DNA of 64,000 nucleotides from Microbacterium album. Its GTDB lineage: Bacteria > Actinomycetota > Actinomycetes > Actinomycetales > Microbacteriaceae. The notes beneath the pieces were generated by a model. That model did not search any database, was not told the origin of the DNA, and worked only from the letters and a program-made list of their open reading frames with translations. Each line of letters opens with the position of its first letter. The stretch's first letter is position 1. Position numbers and translations under genes: made by a program. The stretch is from contig NZ_BMJY01000003.1 in assembly GCF_014643695.1 (NCBI RefSeq), positions 1 to 64,000 of the forward strand, in the 5' to 3' direction. Shown in pieces: positions 38,723 through 49,105 of this stretch.

Positions 38723-41028
38723 GCAGGACGCCGCGGTCCACCTACCGCCTGCAGATCCGGCGCGAGTTCGACCTCGACGCCGCAACCGCGCTCATCGACT
38801 ACATCGCCGCGCTCGGCGCCGACGCCGTCTACCTGTCCCCGATCCTCACGAGCGAGCCGGGCTCGGCACACGGCTACGACGTGACCGATCCGAGCGCGGT
38901 CGACCCGGACCGCGGCGGTCCGGACGCGCTGGCTCGGCTCGCAGACGCCGCCCACGCGGCCGGGCTGGCCGTCCTCGTGGACATCGTCCCCAACCACATG
39001 GGAGTCGCGACGCCCGCCCACAACCCCTGGTGGTGGGACCTGCTGACGCACGGACGCGAGTCGCGCTACGCCGACGCGTTCGACATCGACTGGGACGCCG
39101 GCGGCGGCCGCATCCGGCTGCCGGTGCTCGGCGAGGACGATCCGGAGCTGCGCATCGAGGACGGGACGCTGCGCTACTGGGAGCACCGCTTCCCGCTGGC
39201 GCCGGGGACGGCGGACGACGGCGCAACCCCCGCCGAGGTGCACGCGCGCCAGCACTATGAGCTCGTGCACTGGCGGCGCGGCGACGCGGAACTGAACTTC
39301 CGTCGCTTCTTCGCCGTGACGACGCTCGCGGGCCTGCGCGTCGAGGATCCCCGCGTCTTCGACGAGTCCCATGCCGAGGTCCTGCGGTGGGTCCGCGCGG
39401 GGCTCGTCGACGGACTTCGAATCGATCACCCCGACGGGCTCGCGGATCCGGGCGGCTACCTCGCGCGGCTCTCGGAGGAGACTGGCGGGGCGTACGTGCT
39501 GGTGGAGAAGATCCTGGAGCACGGCGAGGAGCTCCCGCCGCACTGGGCCACCGCCGGCACGACGGGGTACGACGCGCTCGGGGACATCGATCGCGTGCTG
39601 ATCGACCCGGCCGCCGAGCCCGTGCTCGACGACCTCGAGGCCGAGCTGCGCGGCGGCCCGGCGGACTGGGGAGCGCTCGTCCACGAGGGCAAGAGCGCGG
39701 TCGCCAGGACGCTGCTGCGCGCCGAGGTCGCGCGCCTCGCCCGCCTGCTGCCGGCGACGGACGCGGTCGAAGACGCTCTCCGCGAGCTGCTGGCGTGCTT
39801 TCCCGTGTACCGCTCCTACCTGCCCGCGGGGATCGAGCACCTGCACGAAGCCGCGACGCACGCCCGACGGAGGCGTCCGGAGCTCGCCGCGGCGATCGAC
39901 CGGGTGCTCCCGTACCTCGCCGATCCCGCGCATCCCGCCGCGATCCGCTTCCAGCAGACGTCGGGTGCGGTCATGGCCAAGGGCGTCGAGGACACCGCCT
40001 TCTACCGCTACGGGCGGCTCGCGTCGCTCAACGAGGTGGGCGGGGACCCGTCGGAGTTCGCGATCGACGTGGACGAGTTCCATCGCCGCCAGATGCTGCG
40101 GCAGGCCCGCACGCCGCTGTCGATGACGACCCTGTCCACGCACGACACCAAGCGCGGCGAGGACACGCGCGCCCGCATCGACGCGCTCTCCGAGGTGCCG
40201 CAGCTGTGGCGCAGCACCCTCGCCACGCTGCGGGGGCGTGCGCCGCTCGGCGACGGCCCCCTCGAATCGCTGCTGTGGGCGTCGTTCATCGGCGCGTGGC
40301 CGCTGTCGCGCGAGCGCGCCCACGCCTACGCGGAGAAGGCGGCGCGCGAGGCGGCGACCGGGACGTCCTGGACCGACCCGGACGAGGCGTTCGAGGAGCG
40401 GTTGCACGCCCTGGTCGACGCGGCCTTCGACGACGAGACCGCTCGTGCGGCCGTCGAGGAGTGCGTGGAGTTCGTGCGCGAGGCAGGCTGGATCAACGCC
40501 CTGTCGGCGAAACTGCTCCAGCTCGCCGCTCCGGGCGTGCCGGACGTCTACCAGGGCTCGGAGCTGTGGAACCGCTCGCTCGTGGATCCGGACAACCGCC
40601 TGCCGGTCGACTTCGACGAACGGCGGCGCCTGCTCGAGCGCATCGACGGCGGCGAGCTGCCTCCCCCGGACGAGTCGGCCGCTGCCAAGCTGCTCGTGAC
40701 GTCGCGCGTGCTGCGCGCGCGCCGGGACCGCCCCGAGCTGTTCACGCGGTACGCCGGCCTGCCCGTCGTGGGGCACGCATCCGCGCATGCGATCGCCTTC
40801 GACCGCGGGGGCGCGGTCGCCGTGGCCACACGCCTGCCCATCGGCCTGTCGCGCCGCGGCGGCTGGAACGACACACGCGTGCTCACGCCGCCGGGACGCT
40901 ACATCGACGCCATCGGCGGTGAGGCCGTCGAGGGCGGCGAGCTGCTCCTGGGACGGCTGCTGAGCCGCTATCCGGTCGCGCTTCTGCTGAGAGCGGAGAA
41001 GAGAACGGAAGAGAAGGGGTCAGCGTGA
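38719..41028 (+). CDS. treY: Malto-oligosyltrehalose synthase
   Basis: A 769-aa GH13 enzyme that turns the reducing end of maltodextrin into an alpha,alpha-1,1 (trehalose) linkage by intramolecular transglucosylation. Characteristic segments are [65 protein letters not shown] and [22 protein letters not shown] in parts. The GTG at 38719 overlaps the glgX stop; the frame continues upstream only as a shadow. It overlaps treZ in the same way. Confidence 0.96.
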   Translation: MSRTPRSTYRLQIRREFDLDAATALIDYIAALGADAVYLSPILTSEPGSAHGYDVTDPSAVDPDRGGPDALARLADAAHAAGLAVLVDIVPNHMGVATPAHNPWWWDLLTHGRESRYADAFDIDWDAGGGRIRLPVLGEDDPELRIEDGTLRYWEHRFPLAPGTADDGATPAEVHARQHYELVHWRRGDAELNFRRFFAVTTLAGLRVEDPRVFDESHAEVLRWVRAGLVDGLRIDHPDGLADPGGYLARLSEETGGAYVLVEKILEHGEELPPHWATAGTTGYDALGDIDRVLIDPAAEPVLDDLEAELRGGPADWGALVHEGKSAVARTLLRAEVARLARLLPATDAVEDALRELLACFPVYRSYLPAGIEHLHEAATHARRRRPELAAAIDRVLPYLADPAHPAAIRFQQTSGAVMAKGVEDTAFYRYGRLASLNEVGGDPSEFAIDVDEFHRRQMLRQARTPLSMTTLSTHDTKRGEDTRARIDALSEVPQLWRSTLATLRGRAPLGDGPLESLLWASFIGAWPLSRERAHAYAEKAAREAATGTSWTDPDEAFEERLHALVDAAFDDETARAAVEECVEFVREAGWINALSAKLLQLAAPGVPDVYQGSELWNRSLVDPDNRLPVDFDERRRLLERIDGGELPPPDESAAAKLLVTSRVLRARRDRPELFTRYAGLPVVGHASAHAIAFDRGGAVAVATRLPIGLSRRGGWNDTRVLTPPGRYIDAIGGEAVEGGELLLGRLLSRYPVALLLRAEKRTEEKGSA

Positions 41029-42755
41029 GCTTCGAGGTCTGGGCGCCGCGCCCGTCGCGGGTGGGACTGCTGCTCGACGGACAGCCGCACGAGATGCGCC
41101 GCGACGACGAGGGGTGGTGGCGCGCGGACGTCCCGGCGCTCGCAGGCCAGGACTACGGCTACCTCCTCGACGACGACCCCACGCCCCTGCCCGACCCGCG
41201 TTCGATCCGACAGCCCGACGGCGTGCATGCGCTGAGCCGCGTGCACGACCTCGCCTTCGCCTGGACCGACGCGTCGTGGACGGGACGCCAGCTCGCGGGC
41301 GGCGTCATCTATGAGCTGCACGTGGGCACGTTCACGCCGGAGGGCACGCTCGACGCCGCCATCGCGCGCCTGCCGCACCTCGTGGATCTGGGCATCGACT
41401 TCGTCGAGCTGCTGCCCGTCAACTCCTTCAACGGGGCATGGAACTGGGGCTACGACGGCGTCCTCTGGTACGCCGTGTCGGAGACCTACGGCGGACCGGA
41501 GGCGTATCAGCGCTTCGTCGACGCGTGCCACGCGGCCGGGCTCGCGGTGATCCAGGACGTGGTCTACAACCACCTGGGGCCGAGCGGCAACTACCTGCCG
41601 CGCTTCGCCCCCTACCTGCGCGAGGACAGCGCCAACACCTGGGGCGCCTCGATCGACCTCGCGCGGCGCGAGGTGCGGGACTACATCACCGACAACGCGC
41701 TGATGTGGCTGCGGGACTTCCACGTGGACGGCCTCCGGCTCGACGCGGTGCACGCGCTGGTCGACGACGAGCATGACCGGCGTGGCGAGGCGCACATCCT
41801 GCAGGAACTCGCCGAGCGGGTCGACGCGCTCAGCGCGCACCTCCGGCGGCCGCTCACGCTCATCGCCGAGTCGGACATGAACGACCCGAAGCTCATCACC
41901 CCGCGCGAGGGCGGCGGCTACGGCGTGCACGCGCAGTGGAGCGACGACTACCACCACGCCGTGCACGTCGCGCTCACGGGCGAGACGAGCGGCTACTACG
42001 CCGACTTCGAGCCGATCGAGGCTCTCGCCAAGGCCGGGACGCGAGGGTTCTTCCACGACGGCACGTGGTCTTCCTTCCGGGAGCGGAACCACGGCCACCC
42101 GATCGATCCGGCCACCCCGACCTGGCGCCTGGTGACGTACGCGCAGGACCACGACCAGATCGGCAACCGTGCGACGGGCGACCGGCTGTCGCAATCCCTC
42201 GACGAGGATCTGCTCGCCGTCGCGGCGCTGCTGGCGCTGGCGTCGCCGTTCACCCCCATGCTGTTCATGGGCGAGGAGTGGGGCGCGTCCACCCCGTGGC
42301 AGTTCTTCACGGCGCACCCGGAGCCCGAGCTGGGCGAGGCCACCGCGAAGGGCAGGATCGCGGAATTCGAGCGCATGGGGTGGGATCCCGATGTGGTGCC
42401 GGACCCGCAGGATCCCGAGACGTTCCACCGCTCGAAGCTCGACTGGGCCGAGCCGTACCCGCAGGCCGAGGACGAGTCGCGGCACACCCGCCTGCTGTCC
42501 GTGCACCGAGAGCTCATCGCCCTCCGACGCCGCGAGCCCGACCTGTCCGACCCGCGCTTCGACCGCCTGTCGGCGCAGTGGAGCGAGGACCCGAAGTGGA
42601 TCCGCCTGCGGCGCGGCGCGCTGGAGATCGTGGTCAACCTCGCAGACGTGCCGCTGGCGATCGAGCCGCCCCGCGAGGTGCTGTTCTCGACGCGCCCGTT
42701 CGGCGCAGAGGCGGACGGCATCCCGGCGCGCTCCGGCGCCATCATCCGGCCGTAA
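41025..42755 (+). CDS. treZ: Malto-oligosyltrehalose trehalohydrolase
   Basis: A 576-aa GH13 enzyme that releases trehalose from malto-oligosyltrehalose. [15 protein letters not shown] begins an N-terminal beta domain. The barrel has [14 protein letters not shown], the nucleophile in [14 protein letters not shown], the acid in [10 protein letters not shown], and [14 protein letters not shown] with the third Asp. [15 protein letters not shown] is a TreZ hallmark. It starts with GTG inside the treY stop and ends the operon before a strong terminator. Trehalose protects against osmotic and drying stress. Confidence 0.96.
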   Translation: MSFEVWAPRPSRVGLLLDGQPHEMRRDDEGWWRADVPALAGQDYGYLLDDDPTPLPDPRSIRQPDGVHALSRVHDLAFAWTDASWTGRQLAGGVIYELHVGTFTPEGTLDAAIARLPHLVDLGIDFVELLPVNSFNGAWNWGYDGVLWYAVSETYGGPEAYQRFVDACHAAGLAVIQDVVYNHLGPSGNYLPRFAPYLREDSANTWGASIDLARREVRDYITDNALMWLRDFHVDGLRLDAVHALVDDEHDRRGEAHILQELAERVDALSAHLRRPLTLIAESDMNDPKLITPREGGGYGVHAQWSDDYHHAVHVALTGETSGYYADFEPIEALAKAGTRGFFHDGTWSSFRERNHGHPIDPATPTWRLVTYAQDHDQIGNRATGDRLSQSLDEDLLAVAALLALASPFTPMLFMGEEWGASTPWQFFTAHPEPELGEATAKGRIAEFERMGWDPDVVPDPQDPETFHRSKLDWAEPYPQAEDESRHTRLLSVHRELIALRRREPDLSDPRFDRLSAQWSEDPKWIRLRRGALEIVVNLADVPLAIEPPREVLFSTRPFGAEADGIPARSGAIIRP

Positions 42756-42761
42756 CGGACG

Positions 42762-42797
42762 CGCGAAGGGCGGGTGCCGGAGCACCCGCCCTTCGCG
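42762..42797. terminator. Bidirectional hairpin terminator between treZ and tig
   Basis: CGCGAAGGGCGGGTGC (42762-42777) pairs perfectly over 16 bp with GCACCCGCCCTTCGCG (42782-42797), with a CGGA loop. It separates two convergent genes and has no U-tract in either direction. Confidence 0.85.
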
Positions 42798-42813
42798 GCA
42801 TCTCAGCGAGAGG

Positions 42814-44145
42814 TCACTCGGACTTCTCGGCGTCGCTCTCCTCCGCGGAGTCCGCCTGCGTGTCCTCGGCCGTCGCGGCGAAGCCCGAGAGGTCGACCGG
42901 CTTGCCGTTCGTGTCGACGACCGTGACCTTGCCGAGCACGAGCGCGAGCGCCTTGTTGCGGGCCACGTCGGCGACGACCGCCTGCAGCTGGTTGCCCTGC
43001 TGCAGCGCCTCGACGAACTGCTGCGGCGCCATGCCGTACTGGCTGGACATCTGGATGAGGTACTGGGTCAGCTCGTCCTGCGAGACCTGCACCTCGAGCT
43101 TCTGGGCGAGCTCGTCGAGCAGCATCTGCGTGCGGAACTGCTTCTCGCTGGCCGCGGTGACCTCGGCGCGGTGCTCGTCGTCCTCGAGGCGGCTCTCCTG
43201 CTCGAGGTGCTGGTTCACCTCGTCCTCGATCAGCTGCGCCGGCACGGGGATGTCCACCTGCTCGAGCAGCGTCTCGACGAGCTTGTCGCGCGCGGCCGAC
43301 CCCTGGGAGAAGGCGCCGCGCGACTCGACCTGCTCGCGCAGGCTCTCGCGCAGCTCGGCGATCGTGTCGAACTCGCTGGCCATCTGGGCGAAGTCGTCGT
43401 CGGCCTCGGGCAGCTCGCGCTCCTTGACGGCCTTGACGGTGACGGCGACCTCGGCCTCCTCGCCGGCGTGGTCGCCGCCGACCAGCGTGGAGCGGAACGT
43501 GGTGTCCTCCCCCGCCGTGAGCGAATCGATGGCCTCATCGATGCCCTGCAGCAGCTCGCCCGAGCCGACCTCGTACGAGACGCCCTCGGCCCGGTCGATC
43601 TCCTGACCGTCGATCGTGGCGACCAGGTCGAGCTCGACGAAGTCGCCCTTCGCCGCCGGGCGGTCCACCGTCACGAGCGTGCCGAAGCGCGAACGCAGGC
43701 GGTCCAGCTCCTCGTCGAGCTGCGCGTCGTCGACCTCGGTCGCGTCGACCGTGATCGTGAGGCTCTCGTAGTCGGGCAGCTCGAAGTCGGGGCGGACGTC
43801 GACCTCGACGTCGACGACCAGGTCGCCCGAGAAGTCCTTCTCACTGGGCAGCTCGACGATGTCGGCCGACGGGCGTCCGAGCAGCTTCACCTCGTGCGCG
43901 GCGACGGCCTCGCGGAAGAAGCCGTCCAGGCCCTCGTTGACCGCGTGCTCGAGAACGGCAGCGCGACCGATGCGCTGGTCGATGATCGGAGCCGGAACCT
44001 TGCCCTTGCGGAAGCCGGGGACCTGCACGTCCTGAGCGATGTGCTCGTACGCGTGCTGGATGCTCGGCTTGAGCTCGTCAGGGCTGACCGTGATGTGCAG
44101 CTTCACCCGGGTCGGGCTGAGCTTCTCGACGGTGCTGTTGACCAT
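42814..44145 (-). CDS. tig: Trigger factor chaperone
   Basis: A 443-aa ribosome-bound folding chaperone with peptidyl-prolyl isomerase activity. The ribosome-docking loop [10 protein letters not shown] lies at about residues 43-52. The FKBP-type domain follows (about 155-240, with [16 protein letters not shown]), and then the helical C-terminal arms. The acidic tail [17 protein letters not shown] is common in actinobacteria. The ATG at 44145 has AGGAG about 10 nt upstream; the frame before it is tRNA-derived sequence. Tig usually lies upstream of clpP1-clpP2-clpX; here the trehalose operon intervenes. Confidence 0.97.
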   Translation of the reverse strand: MVNSTVEKLSPTRVKLHITVSPDELKPSIQHAYEHIAQDVQVPGFRKGKVPAPIIDQRIGRAAVLEHAVNEGLDGFFREAVAAHEVKLLGRPSADIVELPSEKDFSGDLVVDVEVDVRPDFELPDYESLTITVDATEVDDAQLDEELDRLRSRFGTLVTVDRPAAKGDFVELDLVATIDGQEIDRAEGVSYEVGSGELLQGIDEAIDSLTAGEDTTFRSTLVGGDHAGEEAEVAVTVKAVKERELPEADDDFAQMASEFDTIAELRESLREQVESRGAFSQGSAARDKLVETLLEQVDIPVPAQLIEDEVNQHLEQESRLEDDEHRAEVTAASEKQFRTQMLLDELAQKLEVQVSQDELTQYLIQMSSQYGMAPQQFVEALQQGNQLQAVVADVARNKALALVLGKVTVVDTNGKPVDLSGFAATAEDTQADSAEESDAEKSE

Positions 44146-44251
44146 AGGGGTTCGTTCTCCTCGGTGACGGTTCCCGCGTGCAAGCCGCGCGGCGGGATGA
44201 TGTCCTTGCGTGGTTGAAGGCCTTACGTGATTAGGTCTGTGTGGCCGTGTG

Positions 44252-44325
44252 TCGGGGCGACAGGATTTGAACCTGCGGCCTCCCGCTCCCAAAGCGGGCG
44301 CTCTACCAAGCTGAGCTACGCCCCG
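44252..44325 (-). tRNA. tRNA-Pro (anticodon TGG)
   Basis: The minus strand starts CGGGGCGTAGCTCAGCTTGG. The acceptor stem CGGGGCG pairs with CGCCCCG. The anticodon arm is CCCGC-TTTGGGA-GCGGG with anticodon TGG, and the T arm is GCAGGTTCAAATCCTGT. The 3' CCA is not encoded (ACAC follows). Confidence 0.95.
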
Positions 44326-44410
44326 GGGATCCCTCATGGGAGCACGAAACGGCCCCGTGAAGTCTAGCCGACGATGCCGGGCGGGACTTACGGGGCGGTG
44401 CGGAGGCGCG

Positions 44411-44484
44411 TGGAGGGGATGACGGGAATCGAACCCGCACCACCAGTTTGGAAGACTGGGGCTCTACCATTGAGCTACATCCCC
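44411..44484 (-). tRNA. tRNA-Gly (anticodon TCC)
   Basis: The minus strand starts GGGGATGTAGCTCAATGG. The acceptor stem GGGGATG pairs with CATCCCC. The anticodon arm is CCAGT-CTTCCAA-ACTGG with anticodon TCC, and the T arm is GCGGGTTCGATTCCCGT. The discriminator is T and the CCA is encoded at 44411-44413. Confidence 0.95.
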
Positions 44485-44682
44485 GGACTGCCGGGCAGCG
44501 CGTTCGAGTCTAGCCGACTCCGCGCCGAGCGCCCGACGCGGCGCGTCCTGCACTGCGGAGGAGATCCTCCATCGCGAGGGCCGAATACGTCTGAGGGGCC
44601 CGATCGACCGGAATAGGGCGATCTTCCGATGCCCCGTGCCCACCTCAGAGGCCAGCGTGGGTGGCACGAGGGAAGGACGGAC

Positions 44683-44862
44683 ATGTACATCGATCCGACG
44701 ATCCAGTTGAGCCGGTACGAACAGGACGTGCGGGAAGCGGAGGCGGCGATCGCTCGAGCGCGCGCCCTCGATGAGCGCCGCCTCGATGAGCGCGGCACGG
44801 GGCGCACGGAACGGCGCGTGTCTCGCGTCGCACGCCGGATGATCGCGCGCCACGGCGCGTGA
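44683..44862 (+). CDS. Small basic protein upstream of a LuxR regulator
   Basis: A 59-aa putative protein starting MYIDPTIQLSRYEQDVREAE, with GGAAGGACGG upstream of the ATG. It is mostly helical and Arg-rich (about a quarter Arg) with a near repeat DERRLDERG. No cysteine or TM is present. Its TGA overlaps an alternative GTG start of the regulator that follows (GTGA at 44859), which hints at coupling. Small proteins of this type occur in actinobacteria without known function. It may be real, but the evidence is start context and length only. Confidence 0.5.
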   Translation: MYIDPTIQLSRYEQDVREAEAAIARARALDERRLDERGTGRTERRVSRVARRMIARHGA

Positions 44863-44924
44863 GCGGCACCTCCCGGCGAACGCCGTCGGCCCCCGATGTC
44901 GGAGGGCGGTGGCACGATGAACCC

Positions 44925-47834
44925 GTGACCAGGCAGACGCAGACGATGGTGGCGCGCGATGCCGAGCTGGCGCAGTTGGCGGACGCGCTGCGGGTCGTGA
45001 CCGGCGGTGAGACGCGCACGGTGGCGGTCGCCGGCGAGGCCGGCATCGGGAAGACCCGCTTGCTCACCGAGTTCGTCGCACGGCACGCGGGAGATGCGCG
45101 TGTGCTGGTCGGCCGTTGCATCGACATGGGCGGCGCGGGGCAGGCCTACACGTCGATCGCCGGCGCGCTGCGTGCGCTGACGGGCGAGCTGGGCGACGAC
45201 GAAGTACGCCGGCTGGCAGGAGACGCGGGGTCAGCGCTGCAACGCCTCCCCGAGCTCGCTGTCGGCGGTGCGACCCAGTCCGATGCATCGGCCGGCGGCC
45301 TGCACGAGGCGATCATGCTCCTTCTCGAGGCGGTGTCGGCGGAAAGGCCGGTCGTCCTCGTGATCGAGGATCTGCACTGGGTGGACCCCGCAAGCCTCGC
45401 CGTGGTCCGTTTCCTCAGCCGCGCCCTCACGGCGGCGCGCGTGCTCATCATCGTCACGTACCGCACCGAGGACATCGGGCGTGGTCACATCGCTCGCGGG
45501 TTCGTCACCGAGCTGATCCGTGACCGGCGCTGCGTGCGCGTCGCGCTCGAACGCCTCGATCGGCACGCCACGCGCGCCCTCATGCACGAGCTCCTGAGCC
45601 ACGCACCGGACGAGTCCGCCGTCGACGCCTTGCTGGCGCGCAGCGACGGCGTGCCGTTCTACATCGAGGAGCTGGTCTCCCTCGAGGCCTGCGCCGACGA
45701 GCCCGGCACCCTCCCCGACGGACTGCGCGAGCTGCTGCTCGTCCGCTACGAGCGGCTGTCGGAGGAGGCGCGTCGCGTCGTGCGCCGCCTCGCCGTCGGC
45801 GGGGTCGAGGTCGCGCACGACCTCCTCGCAGCCGTCTCCGAGGACGGCGAACGGTCCGAGTTCGAGGACGCCCTCCGAGAGGCGATGGCGGGCGCCGTCA
45901 TCCTTGCGACCCCCACCGGGTACTCGTTCCGCCACGCGCTCGTGCGCGAGGCGATCCTCGACGACGTGCTGCCCGGAGAGCGAGAACGCCTCCACGGACG
46001 CTACGCGGTCGAGTACGAGGCGCGCGCCGAAGCCGGGGCTCGGGTCGCCGCGGCGATCGCCCATCACTGGGAGGGGGCGCGCGACGCGGCGCGGGCCTTC
46101 CCGGCATGGGTCCGCGCGATGCGGGAGGCCCGCGCCACGACCGGATACGCGTCGGCGGCGCAGCACGCCGAGCGCGCGCTCTCGCTCTGGGAAGTCGTCC
46201 CCGACCCCGAGCGCGCGGCCGGGATGGGCCGCCTCGAACTCATGGGTCGCACCGCCACGTACCTGCGCAACGCCGGCGACGTCGAGCGCAGCCTCGGTGT
46301 CCTGGAGGCCGCGTTGCGGGAATGCGCGCCCGGCACCTTCGACCACGCGATGCTGCTGAACAATCAGGCCCGCGGCCTCGCGATCGCCGCGCGTCCCGGC
46401 TCGATCGAGTCCTATCGGGAGGCGCTCGCGACGCTCGACGCGCTCGCTGCGCGAGCGCGAGCCGGCTCAGTCGACGCACTCGCCGCGCAGGACGCGGTCG
46501 CCTTCGAGAGCCTCCGTGCCGACGTGATGGTCTCGCTGGCCGGGCGGCTGACGCTCATCGGCGAGGACCACGAGGCGCTCGAACTCGCCCGGGAGGGGGC
46601 CGCCCTCGCTCACCGCATCGGGCGCGCCCGACTCGAGTCGGTCGGCGTGAACATCGGCGCCATCTGCCATGCGCACCTCGGCCGCGTCGACAGCGCGGTG
46701 GACGAGCTCGAACGTGCACGACACATCGCGGGTTCCGATGGTCCCGCCCTCCTCCGTTACTGGGTCAACGCGTCCGACGTCGCCCAGCACCTGGGCGACT
46801 ACCCGAGAGCGCTCGCCATCGCCGAGGAAGGGCTCGCCGCGGCCCGGACGCTGGGAGCCGACCGAACGTCCGGCATCGTGCTCGCCTCCAACACCGTCGA
46901 TCCGCTGCTCGCGCTCGGTCGCTGGGAAGAGGCGGAGTCGCTGCTCGAGCGATACCTGCCGATGGCGCTCGCGACGACGGGGCGCTCCTACCTGGTGCGC
47001 GATCGAGCCTGGCTCCAGCTGCTGCGGGGCGACGCCCCCGGCGCGGCGGAGACGCTCGCCTCCGGGCGCGCGCTGTTCGCCTCGACGTCGGCCTTCGAGC
47101 TGCAGTCGCGCGTGACGGTCGCGCACGTCACGGCAGAGGTCTCGCTTGCGCTCGGCGATCCCGCCCGCGCGTGGCGCGAGGCGCAACTGCTGCTGGCACA
47201 GGATCCTCAACCCGTGCATCCGGGGCACGTCCCGCCGTTCGCGTGGACGGCGGCGCGCGTGATCTCGCGGGCGGCGAGGGAGTCCCCCGAGAGCGAGGTC
47301 GCAGCCGGGCGCCTCCGCGAGCTCATCCGGGACGGCGGCTGGCCCACGCTCGAGGCGTGGGCACCGCTCATCGAGGCAGAGCTGTCGCCGTCCGTGTCCA
47401 CACGGCGCGCAGCGCTCGCCGTGGCAGACGACCCTCGTCTTCCGGTCCAGGTACGGCCCGACGCGTTGCTGCGGCTCGCCGAGACGCTGTTGGAGGACGG
47501 CGAACGCACCGAGGCGCGCGCGTGCCTCGACCGCGCGATCGCCGAGGCGCGGGATCGCGGCACGGGCGGTGTGCTCGACCAGGCCCTGACGTTCGGGCGT
47601 TCGGCGGGACTCCGACGCGAGGCCCCCTCACGTCGCGCCGCGGACCAGTTGACCGACCGCGAGCGTCAGGTGCTCGGGCTCGTCGCCTCGGGCCTCAGCA
47701 ACCGCCAGATCGGTGAGCGGCTGTTCATCAGCGGCAAGACCGCGAGCGTGCACGTCTCCGCCATCCTGCGCAAGCTCGGCGCGACCAACCGCGCCGAGGC
47801 GGCGCATCTCGCGCGCGACCTCCCGCCGCACTGA
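44925..47834 (+). CDS. LuxR-family regulator with AAA ATPase domain (LAL type)
   Basis: A 969-aa protein. An N-terminal ATPase has Walker A GEAGIGKTRLL (about residues 31-41 from this start) and Walker B VVLVIEDLHWVDP, with the arginine-rich sensor VLIIVTYRTEDIG. A long TPR-like helical middle follows (about 380-830). The C-terminus is a GerE/LuxR HTH: LTDRERQVLGLVASGLSNRQIGERLFIS in parts. The start is uncertain: GTG 44925 has a -10-like CACGAT 6 nt upstream, and a GTG at 44859 overlaps the preceding small gene. LAL regulators sense a small molecule through the ATPase; the ligand is unknown. It converges on the carbonic anhydrase-like gene with a 5-nt gap. Confidence 0.88.
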   Translation: MTRQTQTMVARDAELAQLADALRVVTGGETRTVAVAGEAGIGKTRLLTEFVARHAGDARVLVGRCIDMGGAGQAYTSIAGALRALTGELGDDEVRRLAGDAGSALQRLPELAVGGATQSDASAGGLHEAIMLLLEAVSAERPVVLVIEDLHWVDPASLAVVRFLSRALTAARVLIIVTYRTEDIGRGHIARGFVTELIRDRRCVRVALERLDRHATRALMHELLSHAPDESAVDALLARSDGVPFYIEELVSLEACADEPGTLPDGLRELLLVRYERLSEEARRVVRRLAVGGVEVAHDLLAAVSEDGERSEFEDALREAMAGAVILATPTGYSFRHALVREAILDDVLPGERERLHGRYAVEYEARAEAGARVAAAIAHHWEGARDAARAFPAWVRAMREARATTGYASAAQHAERALSLWEVVPDPERAAGMGRLELMGRTATYLRNAGDVERSLGVLEAALRECAPGTFDHAMLLNNQARGLAIAARPGSIESYREALATLDALAARARAGSVDALAAQDAVAFESLRADVMVSLAGRLTLIGEDHEALELAREGAALAHRIGRARLESVGVNIGAICHAHLGRVDSAVDELERARHIAGSDGPALLRYWVNASDVAQHLGDYPRALAIAEEGLAAARTLGADRTSGIVLASNTVDPLLALGRWEEAESLLERYLPMALATTGRSYLVRDRAWLQLLRGDAPGAAETLASGRALFASTSAFELQSRVTVAHVTAEVSLALGDPARAWREAQLLLAQDPQPVHPGHVPPFAWTAARVISRAARESPESEVAAGRLRELIRDGGWPTLEAWAPLIEAELSPSVSTRRAALAVADDPRLPVQVRPDALLRLAETLLEDGERTEARACLDRAIAEARDRGTGGVLDQALTFGRSAGLRREAPSRRAADQLTDRERQVLGLVASGLSNRQIGERLFISGKTASVHVSAILRKLGATNRAEAAHLARDLPPH

Positions 47835-47839
47835 GGCGG

Positions 47840-48376
47840 TCAGCCGCGCGTGGCGTCGGCGTGGCGCTCCGCGATCGCCAGGTACCGCTCGGCGTTGCTG
47901 CGCAGGCGGTCCACCTCCTCGTCCGTCAGCTCGCGGCGCACCTTGGCGGGAACGCCCGCGACGAGCGAGCGCGGCGGGATCTCGGTGCCCTCGAGCACGA
48001 CCGCGCCGCCCGCGACGAGGCTTCCGGCACCGATCACGGCTCCCGACAGTACGACGCTACCCATCCCGATGAGCGCGCCGTCCCCGATCGTGCAGCCGTG
48101 CACGACCGCGTTGTGGCCCACGGACACGCCCTCGCCGATCACGACGGGATGCGCGGCATCGACGTGGACGGACACGTTGTCCTGGATGTTGCTTCCGGCG
48201 CCGACGGAGATCGGCGCGATGTCGCCTCGCACGACCGCGTTGTACCAGACGCTCGCGCGCTCCCCCAGGACGACGGCGCCGGAGACGCGCGCTCCGTCCG
48301 CCACGAAGGCGTCCGGATGGATGGCGGGCTCGGCGTCGCCGAGGACGATGATCGAGGCACGGGGCGAGACGGTCAT
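47840..48376 (-). CDS. Gamma-carbonic anhydrase-like hexapeptide-repeat protein
   Basis: A 178-aa left-handed beta-helix protein. Hexapeptide repeats run from ADGARVSGAVVLGERASVW to SVVLSGAVIGAGSLVAGGAVV in parts. The three metal His are present in SVHVD and VSVGHNAVVHG. The catalytic loop of the true enzyme Cam is absent, as in YrdA/PaaY-type members, so activity is uncertain. It is divergent from dps, with 174 nt between the starts. Confidence 0.9.
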   Translation of the reverse strand: MTVSPRASIIVLGDAEPAIHPDAFVADGARVSGAVVLGERASVWYNAVVRGDIAPISVGAGSNIQDNVSVHVDAAHPVVIGEGVSVGHNAVVHGCTIGDGALIGMGSVVLSGAVIGAGSLVAGGAVVLEGTEIPPRSLVAGVPAKVRRELTDEEVDRLRSNAERYLAIAERHADATRG

Positions 48377-48421
48377 AACGCGACTCTACGGCGACGTCAA
48401 TCCCCGTGCCCGCTCCGCTGG

Positions 48422-48476
48422 TATGGCAAGCCTCACTTTCCCCAGGTGAGCGGCAATTTAGCCGAGCCTTTGCTTG
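48422..48476 (+). promoter_or_regulatory. Two candidate DtxR/IdeR boxes upstream of dps
   Basis: Against the consensus TWAGGTWAGSCTWACCTWA, TATGGCAAGCCTCACTTTC (48422-48440) matches about 14 of 19 positions and TTAGCCGAGCCTTTGCTTG (48458-48476) about 13 of 19. Tandem iron boxes activate iron-storage genes in mycobacteria. Matches were scored by eye and could be chance in this GC-rich sequence. Confidence 0.3.
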
Positions 48477-48550
48477 CTTGCGGAATGCGGACGGAAGAGT
48501 AGCGTTGTCGTACAGAGAGGCATTCCAGCCATCAGTTTCGGAGGAACGTC

Positions 48551-49036
48551 ATGAGCAAGAACCAGACCGTCTCGACCACCGCGAGCGACCCGACGGTCGC
48601 CGCCGGCGCCGCGCAGTTCCTCACCCCCGTGGTCCTGGGACTTCAGGCCCTGACCGTCAACGGCAAGCAGGCGCACTGGCACGTGCGCGGCGAGAACTTC
48701 ATCGGCGTGCACGAGTTCCTCGACACGCTCGTGGACCACGCCCGCGACTGGGCCGACGAGGCCGCCGAGCGCATCGTGGCCCTGGGCCTGCCGATCGACG
48801 CGCGACTGACGAGCGTCGCCGATAAGGCCGCGGGCAGCACGGTCGCCGCGGGCTTCTCGCGGTCGGACGACACGATCCGCGCGGTCGTGGCCGACATCGA
48901 CCGCATCATCGCGGACCTGGACGCGGCCATCGAGGGCCTCGACGAGATCGACCTCACGAGCCAGGACGTCGCGATCGGCATCAAGGCCGGTCTCGAGAAG
49001 GACCGCTGGTTCCTCGTCGCCCACATCGCTGAGTAA
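48551..49036 (+). CDS. dps: DNA-binding ferritin-like protein Dps
   Basis: A 161-aa protein that forms a 12-mer storing iron and protecting DNA against peroxide. The inter-subunit ferroxidase ligands have the exact family spacing: His42, His54, Asp69 and Glu73 (QAHWHVRG..GVHEFLD..DWADEAAER). The N-terminal 20 residues (Thr/Ser/Ala-rich) are disordered and not strongly basic, so DNA binding may be weak. GGAGGAACGTC precedes the ATG. The 3' end has a 17-bp terminator hairpin. Control by iron or peroxide is likely. Confidence 0.96.
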   Translation: MSKNQTVSTTASDPTVAAGAAQFLTPVVLGLQALTVNGKQAHWHVRGENFIGVHEFLDTLVDHARDWADEAAERIVALGLPIDARLTSVADKAAGSTVAAGFSRSDDTIRAVVADIDRIIADLDAAIEGLDEIDLTSQDVAIGIKAGLEKDRWFLVAHIAE

Positions 49037-49054
49037 GGCCGAGCGAGAACGTCA

Positions 49055-49092
49055 CGCCGAGGGGCTCCGGATCCGTCCGGAGCCCCTCGGCG
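49055..49092. terminator. Bidirectional hairpin terminator between dps and the amidohydrolase
   Basis: GCCGAGGGGCTCCGGA (49056-49071) pairs perfectly with TCCGGAGCCCCTCGGC (49076-49091), loop TCCG, plus one outer C-G pair. It sits between convergent genes. Confidence 0.85.
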
Positions 49093-49105
49093 CGTTCGCG
49101 GCCGC

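Noticed and set aside
36347..38785. 812-residue minus-strand frame opposite glgX
   Set aside because: glgX carries complete GH13 motifs; the antisense frame has no recognisable domain.
38368..40788. 806-residue minus-strand frame opposite treY
   Set aside because: Shadow of treY for the same reasons.
44374..44616. 80-residue frame across the tRNA-Gly region
   Set aside because: It overlaps a tRNA on the other strand and has no coding signal.
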